The notes: generated by a model not told the origin, from the sequence alone. DNA of 20,393 bases from Cuspidothrix sp046080125 (GCA_046080125.1 JBJTTJ010000197.1:1-20393); one strand, 5' to 3'; numbered from the stretch's first letter, positions 1-7,772 are shown. Numbers and translations: made by a program.

Positions 1-420
1 ATTAAAAAATCATCTAAACTCAAGACAAAAGCCAATAAACAACCAGAAATAATTGCCGGCATTAATTGAGGTAATAAAACTAAAATAAAGGCTTGTACTG
101 GTGTCGCACCTAAATCTAATGCTGCTTCTTCTAAATGGGGATTGATATTATTCATGCGAGAAGAAACTACCAAACCCACATAAGATAAACAAAAAACAAT
201 ATGGGCAGCAATAATAGTCCAGATACTCAAAGGAATGGCAAAAGCTGCTAAACATACTAACGTAGAAACAGCGATCGCAATATCAGGAATTAACAAGGGT
301 AAATAAGCAATTCCCTGATATAATCTCTTGCCAGGAAAGTCATAACGTGCTAACCCCACAGCCATTAATGTTCCCAAAATTGCGGAAACTCCCACCAAAT
401 ATGACTATTGCAAAAATTCC
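1..420 (-). pseudogene. potC: PotC-like spermidine/putrescine ABC transporter permease, frame-broken at 5' end and cut by window edge
   Basis: Read on the minus strand from about 395 down to 1, the sequence encodes the core of a polyamine ABC permease: VGVSAILGTLMAVGLARY, then the FPGKRLYQGIAYLPLLIPDI stretch, IPLSIWTIIAAHIVF, and the EAA loop PHLEEAALDLGATPVQAF followed by LLPQLMPAIISGCLLAFVL. This is the PotC/PotI family, the inner-membrane permease that works with PotA, PotB and PotD. The frame meets a TAG stop at 405-407. Just upstream, other frames continue what looks like family sequence (GIFAIVIF at about 397-420, and possibly LMAG beyond), so the start seems lost to frameshifts, not simply missing. 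The first TM segment and a start codon are not readable. The 3' end lies outside the window. A GTG at 393-395 could in principle start a shortened product, but a permease lacking TM1 is unlikely to work. The family call is firm; pseudogene status is inferred. Confidence 0.72.
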
Positions 421-617
421 CTGCCATGAGACACGAGATTTGTGAATTTGTTTGTATATATTCATACCTTTTAATATATCTGAAGCTTGATAAATAGTAT
501 TGTAAGATACTTGCTATTGTATTTGCAGTCAAGTTAAAAATTCTGGTTCTTAGGTACTTTTTATGGAGAACCCAGTTCAAAATCATTGAAAGCCTGATTG
601 TATAGGTATTTCATTGA

Positions 618-760
618 ATGTTAACTAATGAATTAGTCCATCGGGGACACGAAGTGACATTATTTGCTTCAGGAGATTCTTTAACTTTAGAATGCAAATG
701 GGTTCAACAGAGGGAATAATTGTAGATGAAGAAACTGGTTTTCTTTGTCGTAATCTAATG
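618..760 (+). pseudogene. Remnant of a GT4-type glycosyltransferase (N- and C-terminal scraps, internal deletion)
   Basis: Frame 618-719 reads M-LTNELVHRGHEVTLFASGD, which is the conserved start of GT-B fold family 4 glycosyltransferases (the segment after the first Gly-rich loop). Within about 30 codons a different frame, from 698, gives IIVDEETGFLCRN, the acceptor/donor-site region close to the C-terminus of the same family (usual form EVIVDGETGFLC). In an intact enzyme these parts lie some 250 residues apart, so a large internal deletion plus a frameshift is implied. Upstream, another frame gives IGISLNV, perhaps a decayed form of the segment that normally precedes LTEEL. The remnant then runs into GTGGG-taatg-CCCAC, a small hairpin. 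The family is recognised from memory; the deletion is inferred. Confidence 0.6.
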
Positions 761-844
761 TATAATATTCTAGTGGGTAATGCCCACCCTAGGTTTTGTT
801 AAGCGATCGTCGGAAATAAAGTCAACATCATCTAAAGATTTTTT

Positions 845-888
845 CTGAGACAGATGTAAATGATCTGCTCAGTTTATACTTTTTTAAG
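845..888 (+). terminator. Hairpin followed by T-rich tract upstream of psb35
   Basis: CTGAGACAGAT (845-855) pairs with ATCTGCTCAG (863-872) with one bulged base and a 7-nt loop, followed by TTTATACTTTTTTAAG. It could be the old terminator of the dead glycosyltransferase gene or a structured leader of the next gene, whose ATG is at 921. No clear promoter was assigned. Confidence 0.35.
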
Positions 889-920
889 AAGTGTAACCTA
901 ACATTAAGCGGAATATACTC

Positions 921-1115
921 ATGAGTTATTTATTGCTCCAAGTCCCAGTAGAAAACACTGGCAATCATTTTCCTTTAGCTTTTACTTTGGTGTATGTAGT
1001 TGGTTTTATAGCTGCTGTCACCATTGGTTCAATTGCTTGGTACAACTCCAAGCGTCCTCCCGGTTGGGAAAATAAAGAACGCCCTGACATTGTTCCCAAG
1101 ATTGAGAAGGAATAA
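921..1115 (+). CDS. psb35: Psb35-like photosystem II assembly protein (small single-TM protein)
   Basis: A 64-residue protein with one membrane segment at about residues 18-40 (FPLAFTLVYVVGFIAAVTIG), followed by a short charged tail with the conserved-looking SIAWYNSKRPPGWE and ERPDIVPK stretches. I recognise this as the small cyanobacterial protein named Psb35 (Ssl2148 in Synechocystis), described as stabilising the CP47 assembly module and associated high-light-inducible proteins in the thylakoid membrane. That identity is from memory of the family. The start is the ATG at 921; upstream purines (GCGGAA) are only a weak ribosome site. The gene is isolated: dead DNA lies to the left, and a heptamer repeat with a MITE-like insertion follows directly on the right. 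If the name is wrong, it is still a small conserved single-TM protein. Confidence 0.68.
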   Translation: MSYLLLQVPVENTGNHFPLAFTLVYVVGFIAAVTIGSIAWYNSKRPPGWENKERPDIVPKIEKE

Positions 1116-1117
1116 AT

Positions 1118-1139
1118 TTGGTAATTGGTAATTGGTGAT
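1118..1139 (+). repeat. Short heptamer tandem repeat (TTGGTAA/TTGGTGA)
   Basis: Three heptamers, TTGGTAA, TTGGTAA and TTGGTGA, begin 2 bp after the psb35 stop. Sequence in the opposite sense (TTACCCATTACCTA) resumes at 1253, so before the insertion between them this was probably one small inverted heptamer repeat. Confidence 0.6.
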
Positions 1140-1150
1140 TGTAAAAACTT

Positions 1151-1260
1151 TTACCCATTAGACCTCCGGTGAAAAAGATGTAGGGACAATTTATGAATTG
1201 CCCCCACCAATGGTGGGGTGGCTATGTACATTTTATTACCACCAGATGTCTATTACCCAT
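1151..1260. mobile_element. 94-bp MITE-like element with 8-bp target duplication
   Basis: The octamer TTACCCAT occurs exactly at 1151-1158 and 1253-1260. The 94 bp between them (1159-1252) start TAGACCTCCGGTG and end, read on the other strand, TAGACATCTGGTGG, forming imperfect terminal inverted repeats. Inside are two palindromic parts: TAGGGACAATTTATGAATTG and CCCCACC-aat-GGTGGGG. There is no coding capacity, so any transposition would need a transposase in trans. A diverged second copy lies at 20065-20137. The structure is seen directly; mobility is inferred. Confidence 0.65.
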
Positions 1261-1271
1261 TACCTAATTAT

Positions 1272-1694
1272 TTAATTCTGCACGTCCACCCAACGACGAT
1301 AAAGTTTTTGAATTTGCCTGAGTAGGGTGGTGTAGACACTAGAGTGAAGTTCACTGGATTTGCTTAACTCCTCCAATTGAGAGAGGAGTCTTGCTTCTTC
1401 CACAGCGACATCACCGTCACTATAAATTAAGCCACTGATGGCTTCAATTAAACTTTCGTAATCCTCGTGGGTTGGGCGATCGCCTAAATACTCTCTTACC
1501 CATTCATAACATTGATTTGGCTTGACTGGTACTAATTCATACAACCAAGGTTTAATTTCTGGATCATTAGCTAAACCTTTAACTTGAGCTATCTCCCGCA
1601 AATATTGCCGTTCTTCCGGCTGGATTTTACCATCAATCCAAGCTGCTCCAATCAGTATTTTTACTAGATTTCTTACATGAGAATTATTAACCAT
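1272..1694 (-). CDS. TerB-like (tellurite-resistance TerB fold) protein
   Basis: A 140-residue, mostly helical cytoplasmic protein without signal or membrane segment. Two acidic, related segments, AAWIDGKIQPEERQYLREIA (about residues 17-36) and IYSDGDVAVEEARLLSQLEE (about 90-109), match the repeated Asp/Glu-rich helices of the TerB fold, thought to bind metal ions. Despite the name, such proteins in cyanobacteria are not shown to confer tellurite resistance, and the role is unknown. The ATG at 1692-1694 is well supported by GGAGG at 1700-1704, 5 bp away. It lies 57 bp downstream of rsmB on the same strand in transcription terms (rsmB ends at 1752 and its stop precedes this start), so co-transcription is possible. 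Family assignment is good; function is open. Confidence 0.7.
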   Translation of the reverse strand: MVNNSHVRNLVKILIGAAWIDGKIQPEERQYLREIAQVKGLANDPEIKPWLYELVPVKPNQCYEWVREYLGDRPTHEDYESLIEAISGLIYSDGDVAVEEARLLSQLEELSKSSELHSSVYTTLLRQIQKLYRRWVDVQN

Positions 1695-1751
1695 TGCTGC
1701 CTCCTCTGGTAGATTCCGGCTTTGATTAAATCTTACAGTCAGTCTTGGTAT

Positions 1752-3092
1752 TCACTCGGAATCCTTAGTTTTTTTTAAGCGCACCATGAAAAAACCATCC
1801 ATATCCTGTTGATGAGGCCAAACTTTTAACCAGCCTGGGGTAGAAATATCCATTAAATCGAAACTGGGGGGTTCAATTTGCCAGTGGGGATTTGCCGCTA
1901 AAAACTCAGAAATTACCTCCTCATTTTCCGCCGGGTGCAATGTACAAGTTGCATACACTAAAACGCCACCAGTCTTGACAAATTTGGCATTATGTGATAT
2001 TAGTTGTTTTTGTAATTGGGAAAGCTCCTCTACAGATGTTGGTGTTTGTCGCCAACGCGCATCTGCGTGACGGTGCATAGTTCCCAACCCGGAACAAGGA
2101 GCATCAAGTAGTACACGGTCAGCACAATTGTAAAATTGCGGTAAGTTGCGACTGTCTCCCGTACAAATTTCGATAGATTGTAAATGTAGACGTTGGGTAT
2201 TTTCCTTTAATTTACGCAACCGGGAAGCGGTTTGATCACAGGCGTAAATTTTGCCTTTATCTGCCATTAACTCGGCAATATGGGTGGTTTTTCCCCCTGG
2301 TGCTGCACATACATCAATCACCACATCACCCGGTTGAGGGTCAAGTAAATGGGCAACTAATTGGGCACTGCTATCTTGAACAGACCACCAACCTGCATTG
2401 AAACCGGGTAAATTTTGAATTGCACCATTATTACCAATTAGTCGTAAAGCTTGGGGTAAATGGGGAATGGATTTCACTAAAACACCGACGGATGCAAAAG
2501 CTGATTCCACTTCAGCGATCGCACTACGTAGGATATTTATCCGTAAATCAATTGTCGGATTTTGATTCATCCAAACACAAAGTCTTTCTGTTTCCTCCCA
2601 ACCTAATTGTGATAACCAAACTTCAATTATCCAATTAGGAAAACTATGCAAAATTCCCAATTTTTCTACGGGATTCTCCGGTAATTTTAGCGGTTCTGAT
2701 GATTTTTGTGCCAGTCTGAGATATTGACGTAATAAACCATTCACAAAACCAGTTAAACCAGGAAAACCATTTTCTTTTGCTAATTCGACAGTAGTATTTA
2801 CAGCCGCAGAAACTGGGATTCTTTCTTGATAACGCAGCTGATAAAAACCAAGATGTAAAATAGTACGGAGGTCTTTGGGTTGTTGTTGGTTTTTCTTAGT
2901 AGCAAGTTGATCAATAATAGTATCTAGAGTGCGTTGTCTTCTCACACTTCCATAGACTAATTCTGTCATTAAACGACGGTCATTGTCGGCTAATTTAAAC
3001 TTTTGTAATACACGATCTAGGGCAACATCAGCATAAGCTCCTTTGTGTACTTCTTTAAGGGCTATAAAGGCAACTTGACGGCAATTGGTCAT
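1752..3092 (-). CDS. rsmB: 16S rRNA (cytosine(967)-C(5))-methyltransferase RsmB
   Basis: A 446-residue cytosolic enzyme that transfers methyl from SAM to C967 of 16S rRNA. Residues 1-130 are a NusB-like RNA-binding domain (VAFIALKEVHKGAYADVALD; RRLMTELVYGSVRRQRTLD). The Rossmann methyltransferase domain follows, with the SAM loop VCAAPGGKT (about 261-269), motif IV DAPCSGLG (330-337) and motif VI ATCTL (381-385). C383 is the expected nucleophile and C333 the release cysteine. The length is usual for the family. The ATG at 3090-3092 begins the conserved N-terminus; no strong ribosome site is visible. The gene is divergent from the small gene at 3220 and runs towards the TerB gene. Nothing suggests damage. 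Confidence 0.95.
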   Translation of the reverse strand: MTNCRQVAFIALKEVHKGAYADVALDRVLQKFKLADNDRRLMTELVYGSVRRQRTLDTIIDQLATKKNQQQPKDLRTILHLGFYQLRYQERIPVSAAVNTTVELAKENGFPGLTGFVNGLLRQYLRLAQKSSEPLKLPENPVEKLGILHSFPNWIIEVWLSQLGWEETERLCVWMNQNPTIDLRINILRSAIAEVESAFASVGVLVKSIPHLPQALRLIGNNGAIQNLPGFNAGWWSVQDSSAQLVAHLLDPQPGDVVIDVCAAPGGKTTHIAELMADKGKIYACDQTASRLRKLKENTQRLHLQSIEICTGDSRNLPQFYNCADRVLLDAPCSGLGTMHRHADARWRQTPTSVEELSQLQKQLISHNAKFVKTGGVLVYATCTLHPAENEEVISEFLAANPHWQIEPPSFDLMDISTPGWLKVWPHQQDMDGFFMVRLKKTKDSE

Positions 3093-3204
3093 GGAAACAG
3101 ATAGGGATAATTAACAGTAATCTAAGATATATTGTCCTGGGAATAAGGTGGGAGGCAGCAGGAAAAGGGGTTTTAGGCTTGTTTACTTTTCTTTACTATC
3201 ATTT

Positions 3205-3209
3205 AGGAG
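3205..3209 (+). promoter_or_regulatory. Ribosome binding site AGGAG fixing the ATG at 3220
   Basis: AGGAG ends 10 bp before the ATG at 3220. A GTG at 3148 opens the same frame 24 codons earlier but has no such site. Confidence 0.6.
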
Positions 3210-3219
3210 TTGCAAACTT

Positions 3220-3690
3220 ATGTTCAGAATTTATACAAAACAACTGTTCTCGGTGATTCCTTTTTCAATTGTTGACCAAATTAGCAAAAAAATCCCGATC
3301 ATTCACGGTGGGGTTTGGCTGTTACTAGCATTTCCCCTATGGTTAACTACAGAGGCGATCGCCCCGCAAATGGTCCAAGCTTACACCGCTAGAGTGGATT
3401 TGCTGATAGATCGTTTACCAGACGAAAGCTACGAAAATGTTCTCAGGCGCTCTGAAGCAGCCGCTAGGGCTCTAACTCAACGTAGTTTTAACCAAGATAT
3501 TTTAGTGACAGAAGTATATGTGATTATTTCCGCCCAAAATCGCGGTGCGATCGCTCCTATCTTATCATTAGCAGTACGTCGACCTCAATGGCAAAAACGC
3601 CCAGACCCCCAAATTTGGACAACTTACTTCCAAACTTCGCGCTCTTTGCTGTCGTTTGATCAACCTCTACCAACACGGACGAATTATTAG
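3220..3690 (+). CDS. Small secreted or membrane-anchored protein of unknown function
   Basis: A 156-residue protein from the ATG at 3220. A hydrophobic stretch at about residues 30-50 (GGVWLLLAFPLWLTTEAIAP) looks like a late signal peptide or membrane anchor. The rest is soluble: ESYENVLRRSEAAARALTQR, then LVTEVYVIISAQNRGAIAPI and RRPQWQKRPDPQIWTTYF. I recall similar cyanobacterial proteins with this EAAARA...NRGAIAPLLSL...WATYF pattern, usually exported, but know no function. The conserved WTTYF-SLL-FDQ end is present, so the gene looks complete. It is convergent with the S2P protease gene, with a hairpin terminator between them. Confidence 0.65.
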   Translation: MFRIYTKQLFSVIPFSIVDQISKKIPIIHGGVWLLLAFPLWLTTEAIAPQMVQAYTARVDLLIDRLPDESYENVLRRSEAAARALTQRSFNQDILVTEVYVIISAQNRGAIAPILSLAVRRPQWQKRPDPQIWTTYFQTSRSLLSFDQPLPTRTNY

Positions 3691-3731
3691 ATCTATTTTG
3701 CCAGAAGTGTTGAATGTTAAGAAAGAGGTGA

Positions 3732-3764
3732 TAAAAATAGCCCAAAATATGATAATTTTTGGGC
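3732..3764 (-). terminator. Rho-independent terminator of the S2P protease gene
   Basis: GCCCAAAA (3740-3747) and TTTTGGGC (3757-3764) form a perfect 8-bp stem. Read on the minus strand it is followed by TATTTTTATC, a U-rich tract. It lies 10 bp beyond the minus-strand stop at 3774 and may also slow transcription arriving from the plus-strand gene. Confidence 0.6.
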
Positions 3765-3773
3765 GAATGATGT

Positions 3774-5249
3774 CTAAATCCGCAACAAATTCGCTAAAGA
3801 TTCAGGTAACGGTAAAATAATCAACAATAATAAAGCCATAGCAATTAAACCCAGAAAATCCCTTTTATTATCTAATTCTGTGACATCATTTAAAGCAGGT
3901 TCATCAATTAAAGGAACAAATAATAAAAGAATTGCCCACAATAAAAATTCTTCTCTGATCAAAGAAAAGAGTAATAATAAGAATCTAGAAATTTGACCAA
4001 TTATCACCGCAGTCCGTTGTCCAAACATCGCATGAACAATATGACCACCATCCAATTGTCCTACGGGCATCAAATTTAAAGCGGTAACAATTAATCCTAG
4101 TAATCCCGCCACGGCAACTGGATGTAAATCTAGGGCAGATTTTACAGTTAATCCACTTCCTAACGCTAATTTCGCTAGTAAAGCCAACAAAATGGAGTAT
4201 TTAGGATTCAGTGCATTCGGGTTTAATAGTCCTGTTTTTTCCGGTAAACTGACTATTTCAGAATTAGCTAAACCCCACATTAATAAAGGTATAGTAATAA
4301 TAAATCCCGCTAAAGGTCCAGCAATACTCACATCAAATAAGGCTTTGCGGTGAGGTACAGGACTCCGCATTTTAATAAATGCCCCAAATGTACCTAAGAA
4401 AAAAGGTACAGGAATAAAATAAGGTAAAGTAGCCCGAATTTGATAAAATCTAGCTGTTAAATAGTGTCCTAATTCATGAGTACCTAAAATAGTAACTAAT
4501 CCTAAGGCATAAGGTAAACCTTTAATAAATAATGTCAGATCAGATTCCAACTGGGTAATTTGAAAACCAGCAATTCTCAATCCTACTAAAGTAGTAGTGA
4601 ATAAAGTTAATACTAATAATAGTATGGCTAAACCCGGCTCGGTAATTTTTTCTCCATTAGGTTGGTTATTTTGTTTAGCCACTTGAGCATTGGGTACTAA
4701 GACAAAGAAGGGTTTGTCATTTATTCCTTCTTGAAATATGACTAAAAAGCGATCGCCAAATACCCTCTCAATATTAGCTTTAATTTGTACATAAGCCTCA
4801 CTAGATATAGTTCGCAACTGACCGCGACAAATTATTGCTTGAGGTTGATAGTCTATTTTTTGCACATAATAAACACCCCAAGGAAAACAATTTCGCAGTT
4901 GGCTTTCTTCTACTAGATCAATCGGCCGTATCGGTGTCGTTTCTCTCGGAGAATCATTTGTTTCTGATGAATTTTCTGTTCCTTGATTTTCTAAATTTAT
5001 AGGTAACTGTCGTCCCCAATTAAACAATAACCAATACAATAATAAACAAACTACCGAAACCCAGAGAATTAATCCTGAAGGCGGTGTTTGCTTCACACCA
5101 TACACTAAAGTCCAACCGGCTAATAAAAATGCTGGAGTCATTAAGACCAACCACAACAACCATATAGGGGTTCTTGTAGCCCGTGCAACAGTCTGTTGCA
5201 TCATGAAATAAGTTAATAACCCCAAAATGAGGACAAACAAAAATACCAT
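3774..5249 (-). CDS. Site-2 protease family (M50, EGY-like) membrane metalloprotease
   Basis: A 491-residue polytopic membrane protein. Residues 1-80 hold two or more membrane segments, residues 85-200 a soluble region (FPWGVYYVQKIDYQ...RTISSEAYVQIKANIERVFGDRF), and residues 205-490 the protease core. The zinc site HELGH is at 258-262 and the second motif NLMPVGQLDGGH at 392-403; its Asp (D400) completes the zinc ligands. GTFGAFIKMRSPVPHRKALFD (just after HELGH) is the signature of the plant EGY1/cyanobacterial branch. Family members cut substrates within the membrane, sometimes anti-sigma factors; the target here is unknown. The ATG at 5247-5249 gives a plausible N-terminal membrane segment. 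The gene is divergent from the MBL-fold gene across about 155 bp. Confidence 0.9.
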   Translation of the reverse strand: MVFLFVLILGLLTYFMMQQTVARATRTPIWLLWLVLMTPAFLLAGWTLVYGVKQTPPSGLILWVSVVCLLLYWLLFNWGRQLPINLENQGTENSSETNDSPRETTPIRPIDLVEESQLRNCFPWGVYYVQKIDYQPQAIICRGQLRTISSEAYVQIKANIERVFGDRFLVIFQEGINDKPFFVLVPNAQVAKQNNQPNGEKITEPGLAILLLVLTLFTTTLVGLRIAGFQITQLESDLTLFIKGLPYALGLVTILGTHELGHYLTARFYQIRATLPYFIPVPFFLGTFGAFIKMRSPVPHRKALFDVSIAGPLAGFIITIPLLMWGLANSEIVSLPEKTGLLNPNALNPKYSILLALLAKLALGSGLTVKSALDLHPVAVAGLLGLIVTALNLMPVGQLDGGHIVHAMFGQRTAVIIGQISRFLLLLFSLIREEFLLWAILLLFVPLIDEPALNDVTELDNKRDFLGLIAMALLLLIILPLPESLANLLRI

Positions 5250-5404
5250 GATATTTTCTACTTAATAGAATGCCTTACTTGTATTTTCCGTTATAGATTT
5301 TGATTACAAGCAAGACTGCACACCTTAATTTTTCCATTACAGTTAACATTTCTGTTAACCCCACTGTAACCTAATTATTCACCTGTCTTTTGGTTTTTTC
5401 ATTT

Positions 5405-6121
5405 ATGTCTTCTTTGCCTCAACAGTTTCCTCATCAGACTAAACCTCCACGTTCTATATTTCCTCAAAGTACATCAGTCCAGGCAATTTCTCCAGCAAAT
5501 AACAGTATTTTTGCTTTTCCGCCTAATCGGGATACATTGGGAGGAACATCCTACTTCATTGTGACAAATGAAGGCAACATTCTCATAGATTGCCCCGCTC
5601 TAGAACCAATAAATCAAGATTTTTTGTCTTCTCATGGCGGGATTAGGTGGTTTTTTATTAGTCATCGTGGTGCTATTGGCAAGGCCGCAGAATACCAGCA
5701 AATTTTCAATTGCGAAATTCTGATTCAAGAGCAAGAAGCTTATTTATTGCCTGGTTTAACCCTGACCACGTTTTCTGATCAGTTTACTCTCAACACCACC
5801 ACAGAAATTATCTGGACACCAGGACATTCTCCGGGCTCATCATGTCTATACTATCCTGAATTTGACGGGGTGTTATTTTCAGGACGGCATCTAGTTCCTA
5901 ACTATCAAGGTGAGCTTGTGCCATTACGCACATCTAAGACCTTTCATTGGCCAAGACAACTTAGAAGTATTCAATCCCTACGCGATCGCTTTACAGCAGA
6001 AACCCTCAATCATATTTGTCCAGGTTCTAATATAGGCTACCTCAGAGATAAAGCCTCTATAGATCAAGCATACCAAAAAATTATCAACTTGAATTTAGCA
6101 ACTTTAGGGACAACTGACTAA
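5405..6121 (+). CDS. Metallo-beta-lactamase-fold protein with degenerate metal motif
   Basis: A 238-residue soluble protein from the ATG at 5405 (a TTG five codons upstream, at 5390, is in frame but less likely). The MBL fold shows as GTSYFIVTNEGNILIDCPA (about 47-65), FFISHRGAIGKAAE (83-96), TPGHSPGSSCLYY (138-150) and GVLFSGRHLVP (155-165). In active hydrolases the second block is T/SHxHxDH; here it is SHRGAIGK, so the second His, Asp and last His are absent. H141 of PGHSPG remains. The block around 160 has SGRHL instead of the usual Asp-containing sequence. It may bind no metal pair and serve a non-hydrolytic role, or use other ligands. The stop overlaps the convergent ctpA stop by 4 bp. 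Fold confident, function unknown. Confidence 0.8.
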   Translation: MSSLPQQFPHQTKPPRSIFPQSTSVQAISPANNSIFAFPPNRDTLGGTSYFIVTNEGNILIDCPALEPINQDFLSSHGGIRWFFISHRGAIGKAAEYQQIFNCEILIQEQEAYLLPGLTLTTFSDQFTLNTTTEIIWTPGHSPGSSCLYYPEFDGVLFSGRHLVPNYQGELVPLRTSKTFHWPRQLRSIQSLRDRFTAETLNHICPGSNIGYLRDKASIDQAYQKIINLNLATLGTTD

Positions 6122-7377
6122 TGACCCATTACCAAATTTTCCCTTAAAAGTTCTATAGCTGCTTGATATTGGGCATCTTTTTCCGTAGCAATTTCCTCAC
6201 CGTTAATTATTGGTTGGGTAATTATTTGATCTGGTTTAATTCCCAATTTATTAATATCTCGATGGTTAGGAGTTTCATATTTAGCAATTGTCACCGCCAG
6301 ACCAGAACCATCAGATAATTCAAACAAAGATTGAATTAACCCCTTGCCAAAGGTAGTTTCCCCTATTAACTGGGCGCGATGATTGTCTTGTAATGCACCC
6401 GCTAAAATTTCGCTGGCGCTGGCAGTTCCCTGATTAACTAGAATCACTAAAGGATCTTTCGTCAAGGATGGACCAAAAGCCTCATAATTACCTTGAATCC
6501 CTTGACGATTGACAGTGTAAACGATTGTTCCAGAGTCTAACCAGAGACGAGCGACTTCTATTCCTGCTTGTAAAAGCCCACCGGGATTATTTCTTAAATC
6601 AAGAATATAGGCAGACGCGCCTTTTTTTTCTAAAATAGAAATAGCTTGTGCCAATTCCTTAACAGCATTGGCACTAAATTGACTCAGACGAATATAACCA
6701 ATTTTACTGCCTTCTGGGGATAGGCGCAAATCAGATATTACAGGATTAAGCGCAATCCGTTCTCGCACCAAGATTACTTCCCGATCCTGTTCTCCCGGTC
6801 GGCTAATAAAGAGAGTCACAACAGTGCCAACAGCTCCACGCATTCGCGCCGCCGCTTCATCAATAGTTAGATTTTCTGTAGATAATCCCTCAATTTTCAA
6901 AATGCGATCGCGTGGCTTTAAACCCGCTTTTTGGGCTGGAGAATTTTCAATAGGTGCAATTACTTCCAAAATACCAGTTTGGGGATTGAACGCAATTTGT
7001 AATCCCACACCTATTAGTTCGCCAGAAGTATTAACTTGTAAACTGCGATATTTCTCAGGTTCAAGAAAACGGGTAAAAGGATCATCCAGACTCCTGAGCA
7101 TATCCTGAATTATCGTATAAGCGGATTCCTGATTTGGTAAATAATGTTTTAGTGCCTTCTGCCGCACATCAACCCAATCTTGATGATTAAATGTCCCATC
7201 CAGATAAGAGCGATTCACAATTCGCCACACTTCGTAAACAAGTTTTTGTTCCTGGGTCATAGCCAAAGCTGGAAAAACAAATCCACCCAGGACTAAGCAG
7301 AAAATCAGTACCAGTGAACATCCTAGCCGCCAAAACCGCCAAAACCGTTGATTAATGAACCCTGTTTTCAGTTCCAT
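6118..7377 (-). CDS. ctpA: Carboxyl-terminal processing protease CtpA (S41)
   Basis: A 419-residue exported serine protease. Residues about 17-39 (LGCSLVLIFCLVLGGFVFPALA) are a signal peptide ending at ALA. The N-terminal helical part contains EVWRIVNRSYLDGTFNHQDW and SLDDPFTRFLEPEKYRSLQ. The PDZ domain spans about 105-195 (GELIGVGLQI; AGLKPRDRILKIEG). The catalytic domain carries the Ser/Lys dyad: S320 in GTASASEILAGAL and K345 in TTFGKG, spaced by 25 as in the D1-processing enzyme. CtpA removes the C-terminal extension of precursor D1 in the lumen so that the manganese cluster can assemble. A ctpA gene next to petBD is known in other cyanobacteria, which supports the CtpA paralogue over CtpB or CtpC. 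Divergent from petB; its stop overlaps the MBL gene stop. Confidence 0.9.
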   Translation of the reverse strand: MELKTGFINQRFWRFWRLGCSLVLIFCLVLGGFVFPALAMTQEQKLVYEVWRIVNRSYLDGTFNHQDWVDVRQKALKHYLPNQESAYTIIQDMLRSLDDPFTRFLEPEKYRSLQVNTSGELIGVGLQIAFNPQTGILEVIAPIENSPAQKAGLKPRDRILKIEGLSTENLTIDEAAARMRGAVGTVVTLFISRPGEQDREVILVRERIALNPVISDLRLSPEGSKIGYIRLSQFSANAVKELAQAISILEKKGASAYILDLRNNPGGLLQAGIEVARLWLDSGTIVYTVNRQGIQGNYEAFGPSLTKDPLVILVNQGTASASEILAGALQDNHRAQLIGETTFGKGLIQSLFELSDGSGLAVTIAKYETPNHRDINKLGIKPDQIITQPIINGEEIATEKDAQYQAAIELLRENLVMGH

Positions 7378-7772
7378 CTCAGACTCAAATTCCCTAAAAC
7401 TTTCAATGCTACTTGTGATGTTGATGAAATCTATCTCTCGACTATGTTACTTTTTTTATAGAAGAAGTGCATTCTTCTCATAAAGTTGCTAATCCAACTT
7501 TTTTTCAAGATCATCCCTCCTGATCAACGATAGAATTTTCTTTGGAGTCAACATTGCCAGCGTTGCCTTACCAAAGACCAGAGACAGGAAGATCGCTCAA
7601 ATATAGGGTGAGTTACACCCTAATTTACGCTCGTGGACAAGTAGAAGCCCATTCTCTTGGAGGAAGCGAGAAGCGAACCCTCTAACTGAGGTTAGTCTAA
7701 TAGTCACTTATGAAGGGGCTTCGCATAACAAAACTTATCAACCGCAATCTATTTTTAGGAACTTGAGATTGT
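7378..7772. promoter_or_regulatory. Divergent ctpA / petB control region
   Basis: This 395-bp spacer must hold the promoters of ctpA (leftward) and petBD (rightward). I see no convincing -35/-10 pair. Small inverted repeats are present: AGAAGAA-gtgca-TTCTTCT (7460-7478), GATCA-tccctcc-TGATC (about 7508-7524) and CTAAC-tgag-GTTAG (7681-7694). An AGGA ribosome site (7757-7760) precedes the petB ATG by 12 bp. No gene or RNA was recognised. Confidence 0.4.

Noticed and set aside
365..586. Open frame of 73 codons on the minus strand
   Set aside because: It overlaps the broken potC 5' region, has no ribosome site and no family features beyond a few residues that may be potC debris.
2420..2638. Open frame antisense to rsmB
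   Set aside because: Lies wholly within a secure gene, and its composition is that of an antisense shadow. The antisense frames inside ctpA (6824-7108), petD (8713-9021), lysA, cdaA and uppS were rejected for the same reason.
3148..3219. GTG start extending the small gene at 3220 by 24 residues
   Set aside because: The added residues are basic and unlike an N-terminus of such proteins, and the ATG at 3220 has AGGAG at proper distance.
5340..5375. GTTAAC words repeated in the S2P/MBL spacer as a possible operator
   Set aside because: Only two copies of a self-complementary hexamer in AT-rich DNA; too little to name a site.
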